A stretch of DNA of 20,820 bases, taken from assembly GCA_025463305.1 (NCBI GenBank), contig JAOBWK010000103.1, positions 1 through 20,820 of the forward strand, written 5' to 3'. The notes beneath the pieces were generated by a model. That model saw only the letters and a program-made list of their open reading frames with translations. It did not search any database and had not been told where the DNA came from. This stretch comes from Ilumatobacteraceae bacterium (GTDB taxonomy: Bacteria > Actinomycetota > Acidimicrobiia > Acidimicrobiales > Ilumatobacteraceae). The position numbers and the translations under genes are program-made. This document shows positions 14,485 through 20,820 of the stretch, in pieces (the stretch's first letter is position 1; every line of letters starts with the position of its first letter).

Positions 14485-16698
14485 TCAGCCGCTGTTGTCG
14501 GCCGTGCACGGCGCGCCGCCGCAGACGTCGACGAGCGTGTCGTCGAACAGGAACGACGCCTTCTGCGACTGCGCGTCGGGATCCGAGCGGGGATCCTCGT
14601 GCGGATCGCGTCCGGTGGATGGTGGCACGGCCTCGAGCGGGATCGGATCGCTGCCGCTGTCCCAGATGACGGCGCCGGAGCCGGTGCTCGGGTAGACGGT
14701 GGACTGGAGGCCCCACGCGAGGTCGGCGTCGTCGCTGCGTCCGGCGGCCAGGATCGGGCGCTGGATCGTGACACCCATCGTGCGCGCCGCGACCAGACCG
14801 GACAGCTCGCTCACCTGCCAGTCCCCGAACGCGATGTCGAGCAGCACGGTCTTGGCCTTGGTGCCCTCGTACGGGTTCGACGTGACGTGTTGGGCATAGC
14901 CACCGCCCTCCCCGCGGTCCCACAGCATCTGCAGCAGATCGATGTCGATCATCCGGTCGAGGTCGTTCGGGTAGGCCGGCTTGAACACGGCCTCGTACTC
15001 GGCGAAGTCGACGCTGCGCGGCAGCAGCAGGCTGTAGTTGATGCCGGGCACGCCGAGCACGGCGCGCTCGATGTCGGGCGACACCGCGGCGAGCATCACG
15101 CCCATGATGCCGCCCTGGCTGTTGCCGTCGTAGTCGAGATGTGAGGTGTCGAGCATCGAGGAGCCGTCGGCGCGCGTGAACGCCGGCAAGCTCGACAGCC
15201 CGCCCGTACGCGTCATCAACCGTCCGAGGAAGATCTGGTTGAGCACGCCCTGCTGCAGTCGATCGGCGACGGTGGGGAAGTTGCTGATCTCGCCGAGCGT
15301 CGCCGCGGCGTTGGCGACGTCGTCCTCGCTGAGGCCGGCCCACTTCGTCGCGCAGAACACGATGTTGTCCGTGTTCGCGAACGCGCGCACGTTGCCGGCG
15401 TCGATCTCGGTGTTGCTGCCGAGCAGTCCGTGGCCGTACTCGACGAGATGCGCCGGCTCGGTGGAGTTCTGCGTCGCCGTGGAGATGTTGCACACGAAGC
15501 CGACCTGCTCCGTTCCGTTCTGCGCCGGCAGTGCGTCGAGGCTGTCGGGGTCGTCGCCATTGGCGTTGGTGTTGGCATCGTCGGCGTAGTTGAAGCGGTT
15601 GCCGGGGCTGCCGTCGCCGGTGAGGTAGTTCGGGACCGTGTACGTGCCGACGATCTGCTCGGCGACGTTGTCGTCGGTGGCCGGCGTGACGGAGGTGACC
15701 GTGAACGCCGGTGCTGCGTCGCCCAGCGACTTCAGCGCGTCGTCGCGGATGCTGAGCATCCGCTCGCTGAGGTTGCGCTCGCTGGCGACGGTGAAGTCCC
15801 ACGCGAGGTAGAGGCCGGCGCGATCGATGCCGCCGTCGGTCAGCGCGTCGAACGTCGCCTCCATCGCCGGGCGGCGAGCATCCAGCGCGTCGGAGGCGAT
15901 GCGGTCGCGGTAGGCGCGGAACACCGCGCCGGGCTCGATGACCGTGCCGTCCTCGTCCTTCATCCCGCGCAAGGCGACGACGAAGTGGTGGCCCTCGGTC
16001 AGCGCGATCGCCGGATGGATCACGAGCGATCGATCCGCGGGATCGGTGGCCTTGGCATCGAGCTCGGCCCACAGCGGCACGCGTTGCTTGGTGTCGGTGT
16101 CGATGATGACCACCGTTGCGTCCTCGTCGAGCGACGACTGCAGGTCCTTCCACGACGGCAGCTTCGACTGGGTCACGTCGATGCCGGGCACGTATGCGAG
16201 CAGGCTGCTGTTCGGGCTGAAGCCGTCGTTGCGGTTCCACTCGGTGAGATCGATCGGCACGCCCGAGGCGTTCGCCCCGGCCGCACCGTCGGGCATGTGC
16301 ACGCGCAGGCCGGTGTCGGTGGCCGTGTCCGTCGCCGTGTACTCGTTGCTCGGGAACGGCAACAGGCAGGCCCGTCCGTCGAGCGGATCGCAGCCCGCTG
16401 GGCTCTTCGCCACCGCGTCGGCGATCGCCGCCGAGGTGTCGGCGTCTGGATCAGACAGCGCGGTGTCGGTGGTGACCGGCTCGGTGGCAGGCGTCGTGGC
16501 AGCGGTCGTCGAAGGGGCAACGGTTGTGGTCGGCGCTGCCGTCGTCGCCACCGTCGTGGTCGGCGCCGCAGTCGTGGGAGCGCTCGTCGCAGCCGTGGTG
16601 CTCGCCGACTTGCTGTCGCTGGAGCACGCTGCGCCCAACAGCGACCCGGCCAGCACCAGACCCGCGACCGTGCGGCGCGTGTGGTGACGTGTGTTCAT
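14485..16698 (-). CDS. Lipoprotein with alpha/beta-hydrolase domain, function unknown
   Basis: Predicted 737-residue exported lipoprotein. A twin-Arg-containing n-region (RHHTRRT) and hydrophobic stretch end in LLGAAC, with Cys25 the likely lipidated residue (Gly at -3 is not ideal). Residues about 31-78 are a low-complexity Ala/Thr/Pro linker. The rest looks like one large extracytoplasmic esterase/lipase-type fold: the nucleophile elbow GNSQGG places Ser527, and candidates for the acid and base are Asp626 and His700 (in DPHEDPR). Two cysteines at the C-terminus (VCGGAPC) may form a disulfide. The region upstream of residue 520 is long for a simple hydrolase and unassigned. The start at ATG 16698 has a G-rich GGGGGG 4 nt upstream and no TANNNT nearby, so it is not an obvious leaderless gene. 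It faces the MFS gene tail to tail. Confidence 0.8.
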   Translation of the reverse strand: MNTRHHTRRTVAGLVLAGSLLGAACSSDSKSASTTAATSAPTTAAPTTTVATTAAPTTTVAPSTTAATTPATEPVTTDTALSDPDADTSAAIADAVAKSPAGCDPLDGRACLLPFPSNEYTATDTATDTGLRVHMPDGAAGANASGVPIDLTEWNRNDGFSPNSSLLAYVPGIDVTQSKLPSWKDLQSSLDEDATVVIIDTDTKQRVPLWAELDAKATDPADRSLVIHPAIALTEGHHFVVALRGMKDEDGTVIEPGAVFRAYRDRIASDALDARRPAMEATFDALTDGGIDRAGLYLAWDFTVASERNLSERMLSIRDDALKSLGDAAPAFTVTSVTPATDDNVAEQIVGTYTVPNYLTGDGSPGNRFNYADDANTNANGDDPDSLDALPAQNGTEQVGFVCNISTATQNSTEPAHLVEYGHGLLGSNTEIDAGNVRAFANTDNIVFCATKWAGLSEDDVANAAATLGEISNFPTVADRLQQGVLNQIFLGRLMTRTGGLSSLPAFTRADGSSMLDTSHLDYDGNSQGGIMGVMLAAVSPDIERAVLGVPGINYSLLLPRSVDFAEYEAVFKPAYPNDLDRMIDIDLLQMLWDRGEGGGYAQHVTSNPYEGTKAKTVLLDIAFGDWQVSELSGLVAARTMGVTIQRPILAAGRSDDADLAWGLQSTVYPSTGSGAVIWDSGSDPIPLEAVPPSTGRDPHEDPRSDPDAQSQKASFLFDDTLVDVCGGAPCTADNSG

Positions 16699-16823
16699 CG
16701 GTCCCCCCGATTCGTTCGACCCCGTCGCCCGGACGTGATCCGGGCGGCGTCACTCTGCCATCGCGCCCGCCGCCGCCGCTCGCTGGACCGTCCCGACGAG
16801 CGGCGATTTCTCGGATCTCGAAG

Positions 16824-16853
16824 TTGCCGGACGTGGTTACCACGCGGTAACTT
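16824..16853 (+). promoter_or_regulatory. Acyl-CoA dehydrogenase promoter overlapped by a palindromic operator
   Basis: TTGCCG (16824-16829), an 18-nt spacer and TAACTT (16848-16853) form a good promoter, with the hexamer ending 6 nt before ATG 16860 (leaderless). A perfect inverted repeat GTTACC-N4-GGTAAC (16836-16851) fills the spacer and enters the -10, and a second one, GTGGT-T-ACCAC (16833-16843), overlaps it. A repressor bound here would block polymerase. The layout is typical of fatty-acid-responsive TetR or GntR control, but no regulator gene is in the window. Confidence 0.65.
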
Positions 16854-16859
16854 AGCTCC

Positions 16860-18074
16860 ATGGCCGAATTCTCGCTCACGCTCAACGATGATCAGCTGCA
16901 GATCCAGTCCTGGGTCCACGACTTCGCCAAGGACGTCATCCGCCCCGCGGCCCACGAGTGGGACGAGGCCGAGGAGTTCCCCTGGCCCATCGTGCAGGAG
17001 GCCGCCAAGAACGGCCTGTACGGGGTCGACTTCATGATGAACGCGATCTCCGACAACAGCGGGCTCACCCTGCCCGTCGCGGTCGAGGAGATCTTCTGGG
17101 GCGACGCCGGCATCGGCATGGCCATCATGGGCAGCGGCCTCGCCGCCGCCGGCATCTCCGGCAACGGCACGCCCGAGCAGGTCATGGAGTGGGTGCCGCA
17201 GTGCTACGGCACGCCCGACGACGTGAAGCTCGGCGCGTTCTGCGTCAGCGAGCCCGACGCCGGCAGCGACGTCTCCTCGCTGCGCACCCGCGCCGTCTAC
17301 GACCAGGCCAACGACGAGTGGGTGCTCAACGGCACCAAGGCGTGGATCACCAACGGCGGCATCGCCGATGTCCACGTGGTGGTCGCCGCCGTCGAGCCCG
17401 ACCTCAAGGGCCGCGGCCAGGCGAGCTTCATCATCCCCGCCGGCACCAAGGGCCTCAGCCAGGGCCAGAAGTACAAGAAGCACGGCATCCGCGCGTCGCA
17501 CACGGCCGAGGTCGTGCTCGACGACGTGCGCATCCCCGGGCGCCTTCTGCTCGGTGGCAAGGAGAAGCTCGACGCCAAGCTCGCCCGTGCCCGCGAAGGT
17601 GGCCACAGCGGCGGCAAGCAGCCGGCGATGGCCACGTTCGAGGCCACCCGCCCCACCGTCGGCGCCCAGGCGCTCGGCGTGGCCCGTGCCGCCTACGAGT
17701 ACTCGCTCGAGTACGCCAAGGAGCGCCACGCCTTCGGCAAGGCGATCATCATGAACCAGGCGATCGCCTTCAAGCTCGCCAACATGGCCGTCGAGATTGA
17801 TGCCAGCCGGCTGCTGATCTGGCGTGCCGCGTGGCTCGCCCGCAACGGCGGCTACAAGAACGGCGAGGGCTCGATGAGCAAGTACAAGGCGTCCGAGACC
17901 GCCGTCCGCGTCACCGAGGACGCCATCCAGATCCTCGGTGGCTACGGCTACACCCGCGAGTACCCCGTCGAGCGCTGGCACCGCGATGCGAAGATCCACA
18001 CGATCTTCGAAGGCACCAGCGAGATCCAACAGCTGGTGATCGCCCGGGCGATATCGGGCCTGCGTATCGAGTGA
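16860..18074 (+). CDS. Acyl-CoA dehydrogenase family protein
   Basis: Predicted 404-residue FAD enzyme that introduces the alpha,beta double bond in an acyl-CoA, the first step of beta-oxidation or of branched or aromatic acid breakdown. Both family signatures are present: GAFCVSEPDAGSD in the N-terminal half, contacting flavin and substrate, and QILGGYGYTREYPVERWHRD near the C-terminus. The catalytic base is the Glu in IFEGTSEIQ. The middle beta domain shows WVLNGTKAWITNGG. A somewhat long, Lys/Gly-rich insertion (GGKEKLDAKLARAREGGHSGGKQPA) before the C-terminal helices is larger than in short-chain enzymes. Chain-length preference cannot be read. The ATG is fixed by TAACTT 6 nt upstream. 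Its stop TGA abuts the stop of the opposing gene. Confidence 0.95.
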   Translation: MAEFSLTLNDDQLQIQSWVHDFAKDVIRPAAHEWDEAEEFPWPIVQEAAKNGLYGVDFMMNAISDNSGLTLPVAVEEIFWGDAGIGMAIMGSGLAAAGISGNGTPEQVMEWVPQCYGTPDDVKLGAFCVSEPDAGSDVSSLRTRAVYDQANDEWVLNGTKAWITNGGIADVHVVVAAVEPDLKGRGQASFIIPAGTKGLSQGQKYKKHGIRASHTAEVVLDDVRIPGRLLLGGKEKLDAKLARAREGGHSGGKQPAMATFEATRPTVGAQALGVARAAYEYSLEYAKERHAFGKAIIMNQAIAFKLANMAVEIDASRLLIWRAAWLARNGGYKNGEGSMSKYKASETAVRVTEDAIQILGGYGYTREYPVERWHRDAKIHTIFEGTSEIQQLVIARAISGLRIE

Positions 18075-19109
18075 TCAGGCCAGCCGCTTGATCGCGTGGG
18101 TCTCGCCGTCCTCGATCGTGCCGGTCGGTTCGTAGCCTCGGGCCAGATACATCGGCGCCGGTGAACCGGGGCCCTCGGTCCACGACACCTCGATGGCGGT
18201 CGCGCCGAGGTCGACGCACCGTTGCTCGAACGCGTCGAGTGCCGCTGAGCCGATGCCTCGGCGCTGGTGCATCCGGTCGATCAGGAACCGCCACAGGTAC
18301 GGGTTGGGGTGGGCCTCGGTCATCTCGGCCGCCATCATGAAACCGGCGATCTCGCCGTCGGCCTCGATGGCGCGGAACCACGGCACGACCGGTGCGCCGA
18401 GCCGCAACGGCGGCACCAGCGCGTCGCGGAAGTTGGCGAGCATGCCCGAGACGAAGCGCTCTTGGGACTTGTGGGTGGCCAGAGCGCCGACGGCGACCCG
18501 GTTGGCCGGGGTGACCGGCACCAGCTCGACCCGGTCTGGTCGCTGGCGGGGGCGGGCGCACCACGCGTCCCAGTCGGCGCGGGTCATGCCGTAGAGCATG
18601 TCGTCGGAGCACTCGTCGCCGACCCAGAACGACTCGCGGGTCTGGCCCTCGTAGATCATCCCGCACGCTTCCAGCACACGAGCGGACGGCGGGTTGTCGG
18701 GATGCAGCGACGACTCGATCCGGCCGACGCCGAGGTCGTCGAACAGGTAGCGGACGAGGGCTTGCGAAGCCTCCGTCGCGTAACCGTGCCCCCAGTGGTC
18801 GGGATGGAACGTGTAGCCGAAGTAGCCGGTACGGCCCTCCCACCGGAGCTGCACGGAGAGATCGCCGAGGATCCCGTCCGGCGCTGCGGCATCGACCACC
18901 ATGATGGTCCATCCCTGGTCGACCGCGGGTCCGTCCATCGCCGCGGTCCGGGCCATGGACTTCTCCGCCCGCTCCATCGTGTACGGCATCTCCCAGTCCT
19001 GGTAGCGGGCCACCTCGGGGAGGCTGCGGCGGTCGTACGCGGACTGGGCATCGCTCAGGCGAGGTGGCCGCAGGATCAGGCGCTCCGTGCGGATCGGTTC
19101 GAAGCTCAC
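18075..19109 (-). CDS. Tandem GNAT acetyltransferase (two GNAT domains)
   Basis: Predicted 344-residue cytoplasmic protein made of two acetyl-CoA-dependent N-acetyltransferase domains. The first (about 1-185) is RimJ/RimL-like: it begins FEPIRTERLILRPPRLSD and carries the CoA-binding HWGHGYATEA at 105-114 and HPDNPPSARVLEACGM. The second (about 193-344) begins VELVPVTPANR and has FLIDRMHQRRGIGSAALD, with the QRRGIG pyrophosphate loop at 282-287, recalling the polyamine acetyltransferase BltD. Such fusions may acetylate two substrates or use one domain for regulation; the targets are unknown. The frame extends to 19172, through a run of eight G, but TACCGT lies 6 nt before GTG 19109 and the product then starts right at the domain, so I use 19109. 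Confidence 0.88.
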   Translation of the reverse strand: MSFEPIRTERLILRPPRLSDAQSAYDRRSLPEVARYQDWEMPYTMERAEKSMARTAAMDGPAVDQGWTIMVVDAAAPDGILGDLSVQLRWEGRTGYFGYTFHPDHWGHGYATEASQALVRYLFDDLGVGRIESSLHPDNPPSARVLEACGMIYEGQTRESFWVGDECSDDMLYGMTRADWDAWCARPRQRPDRVELVPVTPANRVAVGALATHKSQERFVSGMLANFRDALVPPLRLGAPVVPWFRAIEADGEIAGFMMAAEMTEAHPNPYLWRFLIDRMHQRRGIGSAALDAFEQRCVDLGATAIEVSWTEGPGSPAPMYLARGYEPTGTIEDGETHAIKRLA

Positions 19110-19115
19110 GATCCG

Positions 19116-19121
19116 ACGGTA
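19116..19121 (-). promoter_or_regulatory. -10 hexamer for the leaderless GNAT gene
   Basis: On the minus strand, TACCGT (19121 to 19116) fits TANNNT and ends exactly 6 nt before GTG 19109. No Shine-Dalgarno precedes this GTG. It decides the start over the longer in-frame ATG-less extension. Confidence 0.5.
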
Positions 19122-19154
19122 CCCGGCGAGTCGCTTGGCCGAGACGGACGTTTC

Positions 19155-19174
19155 GGGGGGGGTGCTGCCCACCC
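19155..19174. other. G8 tract and small stem-loop between rnz and the GNAT gene
   Basis: A run of eight G (19155-19162) is followed by GGGTG-N5-CACCC (19160-19174). Seen from the minus strand, the stem-loop comes 20 nt after the ribonuclease Z stop, so it could act as a weak terminator. The homopolymer is also a likely slippage or sequencing-error site, but it lies outside the coding regions as called here. Confidence 0.3.
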
Positions 19175-19194
19175 ACGGCGGCGACGTCGAATGA

Positions 19195-20106
19195 TCAGCG
19201 GCGTGACGGGACGGGGATCCGGTCGAAGTCGGCGGCCACGATCACTTCGTCGAACTCCGCTCGGGCTTCGACGGCGAACGCCTCGACGTCGGTGTAGCGG
19301 CGGGAGAAGTGGGTGAGCACGAGCCGGCGCGCGCCGGCCACGGCCGCCAGGCGACCGGCGTCGCGGGCGGTCATGTGCCCGTAGCGCGTGGCCAGACCCT
19401 GGTCCTCGGCGAGGAACGTGGACTCGCAGACGAGGAGGTCGGCACCTCGGGCGAGCTCTACGGCGGCGTCGCACCACGCGGTGTCCATCACGAACGCGAA
19501 CGACTGTCCCGGCCGGTGCTCGCTGACGTCGTCGAGGTGCACGGTGCGGCCGTCGACCTCGAGCTGACCCGCCTGGTGGAGGCGGCTGACGTCGGGGCCG
19601 GCGACTCCGAACGCGGCGAGCCGATCGGGCAGGAAGCGGCGGCCGTCGGGCTCCTGTACTCGCCAGCCGAGCGTGTCGACCCGATGGTGCAGCGGCGCGC
19701 ACGACAGCGTGAACTGCGCGCCGCGAAGGGCGACACCGGGCACGTGGACCGGGTGGGTGTCGACCGGCACCCACTCCTGCCCTGCCGTGGCGAAGCGCAG
19801 CCGATCGAGGTAGCGCTGGCCGCTCGCCGGGTAGTGGACGGAGACCGGCAGCCGACCCTCGTCGAGCGCGATCCGCATGATCATCCCGGGCAGACCGAGG
19901 CAGTGATCGCCGTGGAAGTGGGTGATGCAGATCTGCGTGACGGCAGCGGCCGACACTCCGGCCAACGTCATCTGACGCTGGGTGCCCTCACCGGGATCGA
20001 ACAGGATGCCCTCGCCGTCCCAGCGCAGCAGGTAGCCGTTGTGGTTGCGATGCCGGGTCGGCGCCTGGCTCGCGGTCCCCAGTACGACCAGCTCGCGTTC
20101 CGACAC
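19195..20106 (-). CDS. rnz: Ribonuclease Z (tRNA 3' processing endonuclease)
   Basis: Predicted 303-residue metallo-beta-lactamase-fold nuclease that cuts tRNA precursors after the discriminator base to allow CCA addition. The zinc motif HFHGDH sits at residues 63-68 after a GEGTQRQM block typical of RNase Z. The conserved [13 protein letters not shown] segment, a further metal-ligand Asp in FVMDTAW, and the late GHMTA and LTHFSRRY motifs are all present. Length is normal for the short bacterial form. The start is GTG 20106, with a TAGACA hexamer 6 nt upstream that differs from TANNNT only at the last base. It is followed on the same strand, after 85 nt, by the GNAT gene, which has its own promoter. 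An arylsulfatase-like relative of the fold is possible but the full motif set favours RNase Z. Confidence 0.94.
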   Translation of the reverse strand: MSERELVVLGTASQAPTRHRNHNGYLLRWDGEGILFDPGEGTQRQMTLAGVSAAAVTQICITHFHGDHCLGLPGMIMRIALDEGRLPVSVHYPASGQRYLDRLRFATAGQEWVPVDTHPVHVPGVALRGAQFTLSCAPLHHRVDTLGWRVQEPDGRRFLPDRLAAFGVAGPDVSRLHQAGQLEVDGRTVHLDDVSEHRPGQSFAFVMDTAWCDAAVELARGADLLVCESTFLAEDQGLATRYGHMTARDAGRLAAVAGARRLVLTHFSRRYTDVEAFAVEARAEFDEVIVAADFDRIPVPSRR

Positions 20107-20187
20107 ACCCCGTGTCTAGCGCGGTCCGTCGAGGTGCGGCCTCTCCATTCCGGGAACTGTGTGACACCCATTTGCGATGATGGTTGC
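20102..20187. promoter_or_regulatory. Divergent rnz / DUF222 start region
   Basis: Minus-strand TAGACA (20118 to 20113) ends 6 nt before GTG 20106 and lies within a GACAC-N5-GTGTC inverted repeat (20102-20116). On the plus strand, GATGAT (20176-20181) ends 6 nt before ATG 20188 and is the best -10 candidate there, lacking the first T. Both matches are imperfect, so I give them less weight than the exact TANNNT sites elsewhere. Confidence 0.3.
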
Positions 20188-20820
20188 ATGAGTTCGGATG
20201 CACTGCTCGCGGCGCTTGCCGAGCACGCGCACTTCGATCTGTCATCGATGTCGCGGGCGGGTTTGCAAGGTGAGTTGTCGTTGTTGGGGCGTGGGTCGGG
20301 TTGGATCGATGCGCGTCGTGCGGCGGTGACGCGTGCGTTGTTGGATCTGTCCGGTTCGGGTGGTTCGGCGGAGCAGGATGTGGCGGCGGCGTCGAAGTCG
20401 TCGTTGTCGAGGGCGAACTCGGATGTGAAGCGTGCGGGGACGCTGGGCGAGGTGCCGGAGATGTCTGAAGCCCTCGCGGCCGGTGCGGTGTCGACCGAGC
20501 ATGTCGACAAGCTGACCTCCGCATTGGACCGTGTCGGTGACAAACGCGCCGAGCTCGCCGCCGACGGTGCTGAGCTGGCGGAGTTGGCGGCGCGGACCAC
20601 GCCCGGGCAGTTCGGGAAGCGGTTGGAGGAGCGGATCGCCCGACTCGACGAGTCCGAGGGGTGTGAGCGGTTGGCGAAGCAGAAGAAGGCGAACCGGTTC
20701 CGGTTCTGGACCAACCAGATCACCGGGATGCTCGAGCTCTCCGGCCACCTCGACCCCGAAACCGGTCTCGCGTTCGTGGCTGCGTTGGAGGCCGCGGTGG
20801 AGACGATGTTCCACGGCGGC
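20188..20820 (+). CDS. DUF222 domain protein, HNH endonuclease family (3' end beyond window)
   Basis: The first 211 codons, open at the window edge, encode an Ala/Leu/Glu-rich helical protein that fits the DUF222 domain (13E12-repeat family) common in actinobacteria, usually followed by a C-terminal HNH nuclease domain. The block LGEVPEMSEALAAGAVSTEHVDKLTSAL is characteristic, as is GMLELSGHLDPETGLAFVAALEAA. The HNH part would lie outside the window, so nuclease activity is inferred from the family only; the biological role of the family is unclear. An earlier ATG pair at about 20176-20181 leads straight to a stop, so ATG 20188 is used. The first ~95 codons favour TTG, GGT and CGT, unlike every neighbouring gene. 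It is divergent from rnz. Confidence 0.82.
   Translation, partial: MSSDALLAALAEHAHFDLSSMSRAGLQGELSLLGRGSGWIDARRAAVTRALLDLSGSGGSAEQDVAAASKSSLSRANSDVKRAGTLGEVPEMSEALAAGAVSTEHVDKLTSALDRVGDKRAELAADGAELAELAARTTPGQFGKRLEERIARLDESEGCERLAKQKKANRFRFWTNQITGMLELSGHLDPETGLAFVAALEAAVETMFHGG

Noticed and set aside
13332..14774. 480-codon minus-strand frame opposite the MFS gene
   Set aside because: It overlaps the lipoprotein gene 3' end as well as the MFS gene, is extremely rich in Arg, Ala and Asp, and has no transmembrane or enzyme motif.
16695..18029. 444-codon minus-strand frame opposite the acyl-CoA dehydrogenase
   Set aside because: Composition is typical of a shadow frame, and the plus strand carries both acyl-CoA dehydrogenase signatures.

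Overview
The window reads as chromosomal DNA of a high-GC actinobacterium, most likely of the class Acidimicrobiia (Ilumatobacter-like). That placement is inference. It rests on strong G/C preference at third codon positions, many start codons placed 6-8 nt after an actinobacterial TANNNT -10 hexamer (the leaderless arrangement), a DUF222/HNH-type protein, an archaeal/short-type valyl-tRNA synthetase, and small compact lipoprotein and dehydrogenase genes. I see no rRNA, tRNA, CRISPR array, insertion sequence or phage gene. Sixteen protein genes fill the window, and the longest stretch without a gene is about 160 nt.

Left part (1-7022), all on the minus strand. It holds valS, cut by the window edge so that its C-terminus is missing; a secreted PIG-L-type deacetylase that ends in four near-identical discoidin-like domains; and a GT4 glycosyltransferase. 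The last two may both act on cell-surface or exported glycans, but nothing in the sequence proves a link. A short phosphatase-like gene with a CX4R active site (7023-7472, plus strand) diverges from the glycosyltransferase across 39 bp.

Centre (7548-13226) is an assimilatory sulfate reduction and siroheme block. On the plus strand run cysH (Fe-S type APS reductase), cysD and cysN (ATP sulfurylase), cobA (uroporphyrinogen-III methyltransferase) and cysS (cysteinyl-tRNA synthetase), with overlaps of 4, 1 and 7 nt at three of the four joins. The second siroheme enzyme, a precorrin-2 dehydrogenase/ferrochelatase, diverges from cysH across a 77-bp region holding two opposed leaderless promoters and a perfect 8-bp inverted repeat. 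Together these genes take sulfate to sulfite, make the cofactor for sulfite reductase (whose gene is not in the window), and load the resulting cysteine onto tRNA.

Right part (13290-20820) holds unrelated housekeeping and accessory genes: an MFS drug-type exporter, a large lipoprotein alpha/beta hydrolase facing it tail to tail, an acyl-CoA dehydrogenase with a probable operator on its promoter, a double-GNAT acetyltransferase, ribonuclease Z, and the first 211 codons of a DUF222 (HNH endonuclease family) gene whose 5' part uses codons unlike the rest of the window.

The most general signal is the promoter arrangement: eight start codons lie 6-8 nt after an exact TANNNT. This also settles several start sites. 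I did not find a clearly new multi-gene system. The best candidates for follow-up are the secreted deacetylase with its four-domain array, the sulfur/siroheme divergent promoter, and the placing of cysS at the end of the sulfate operon.
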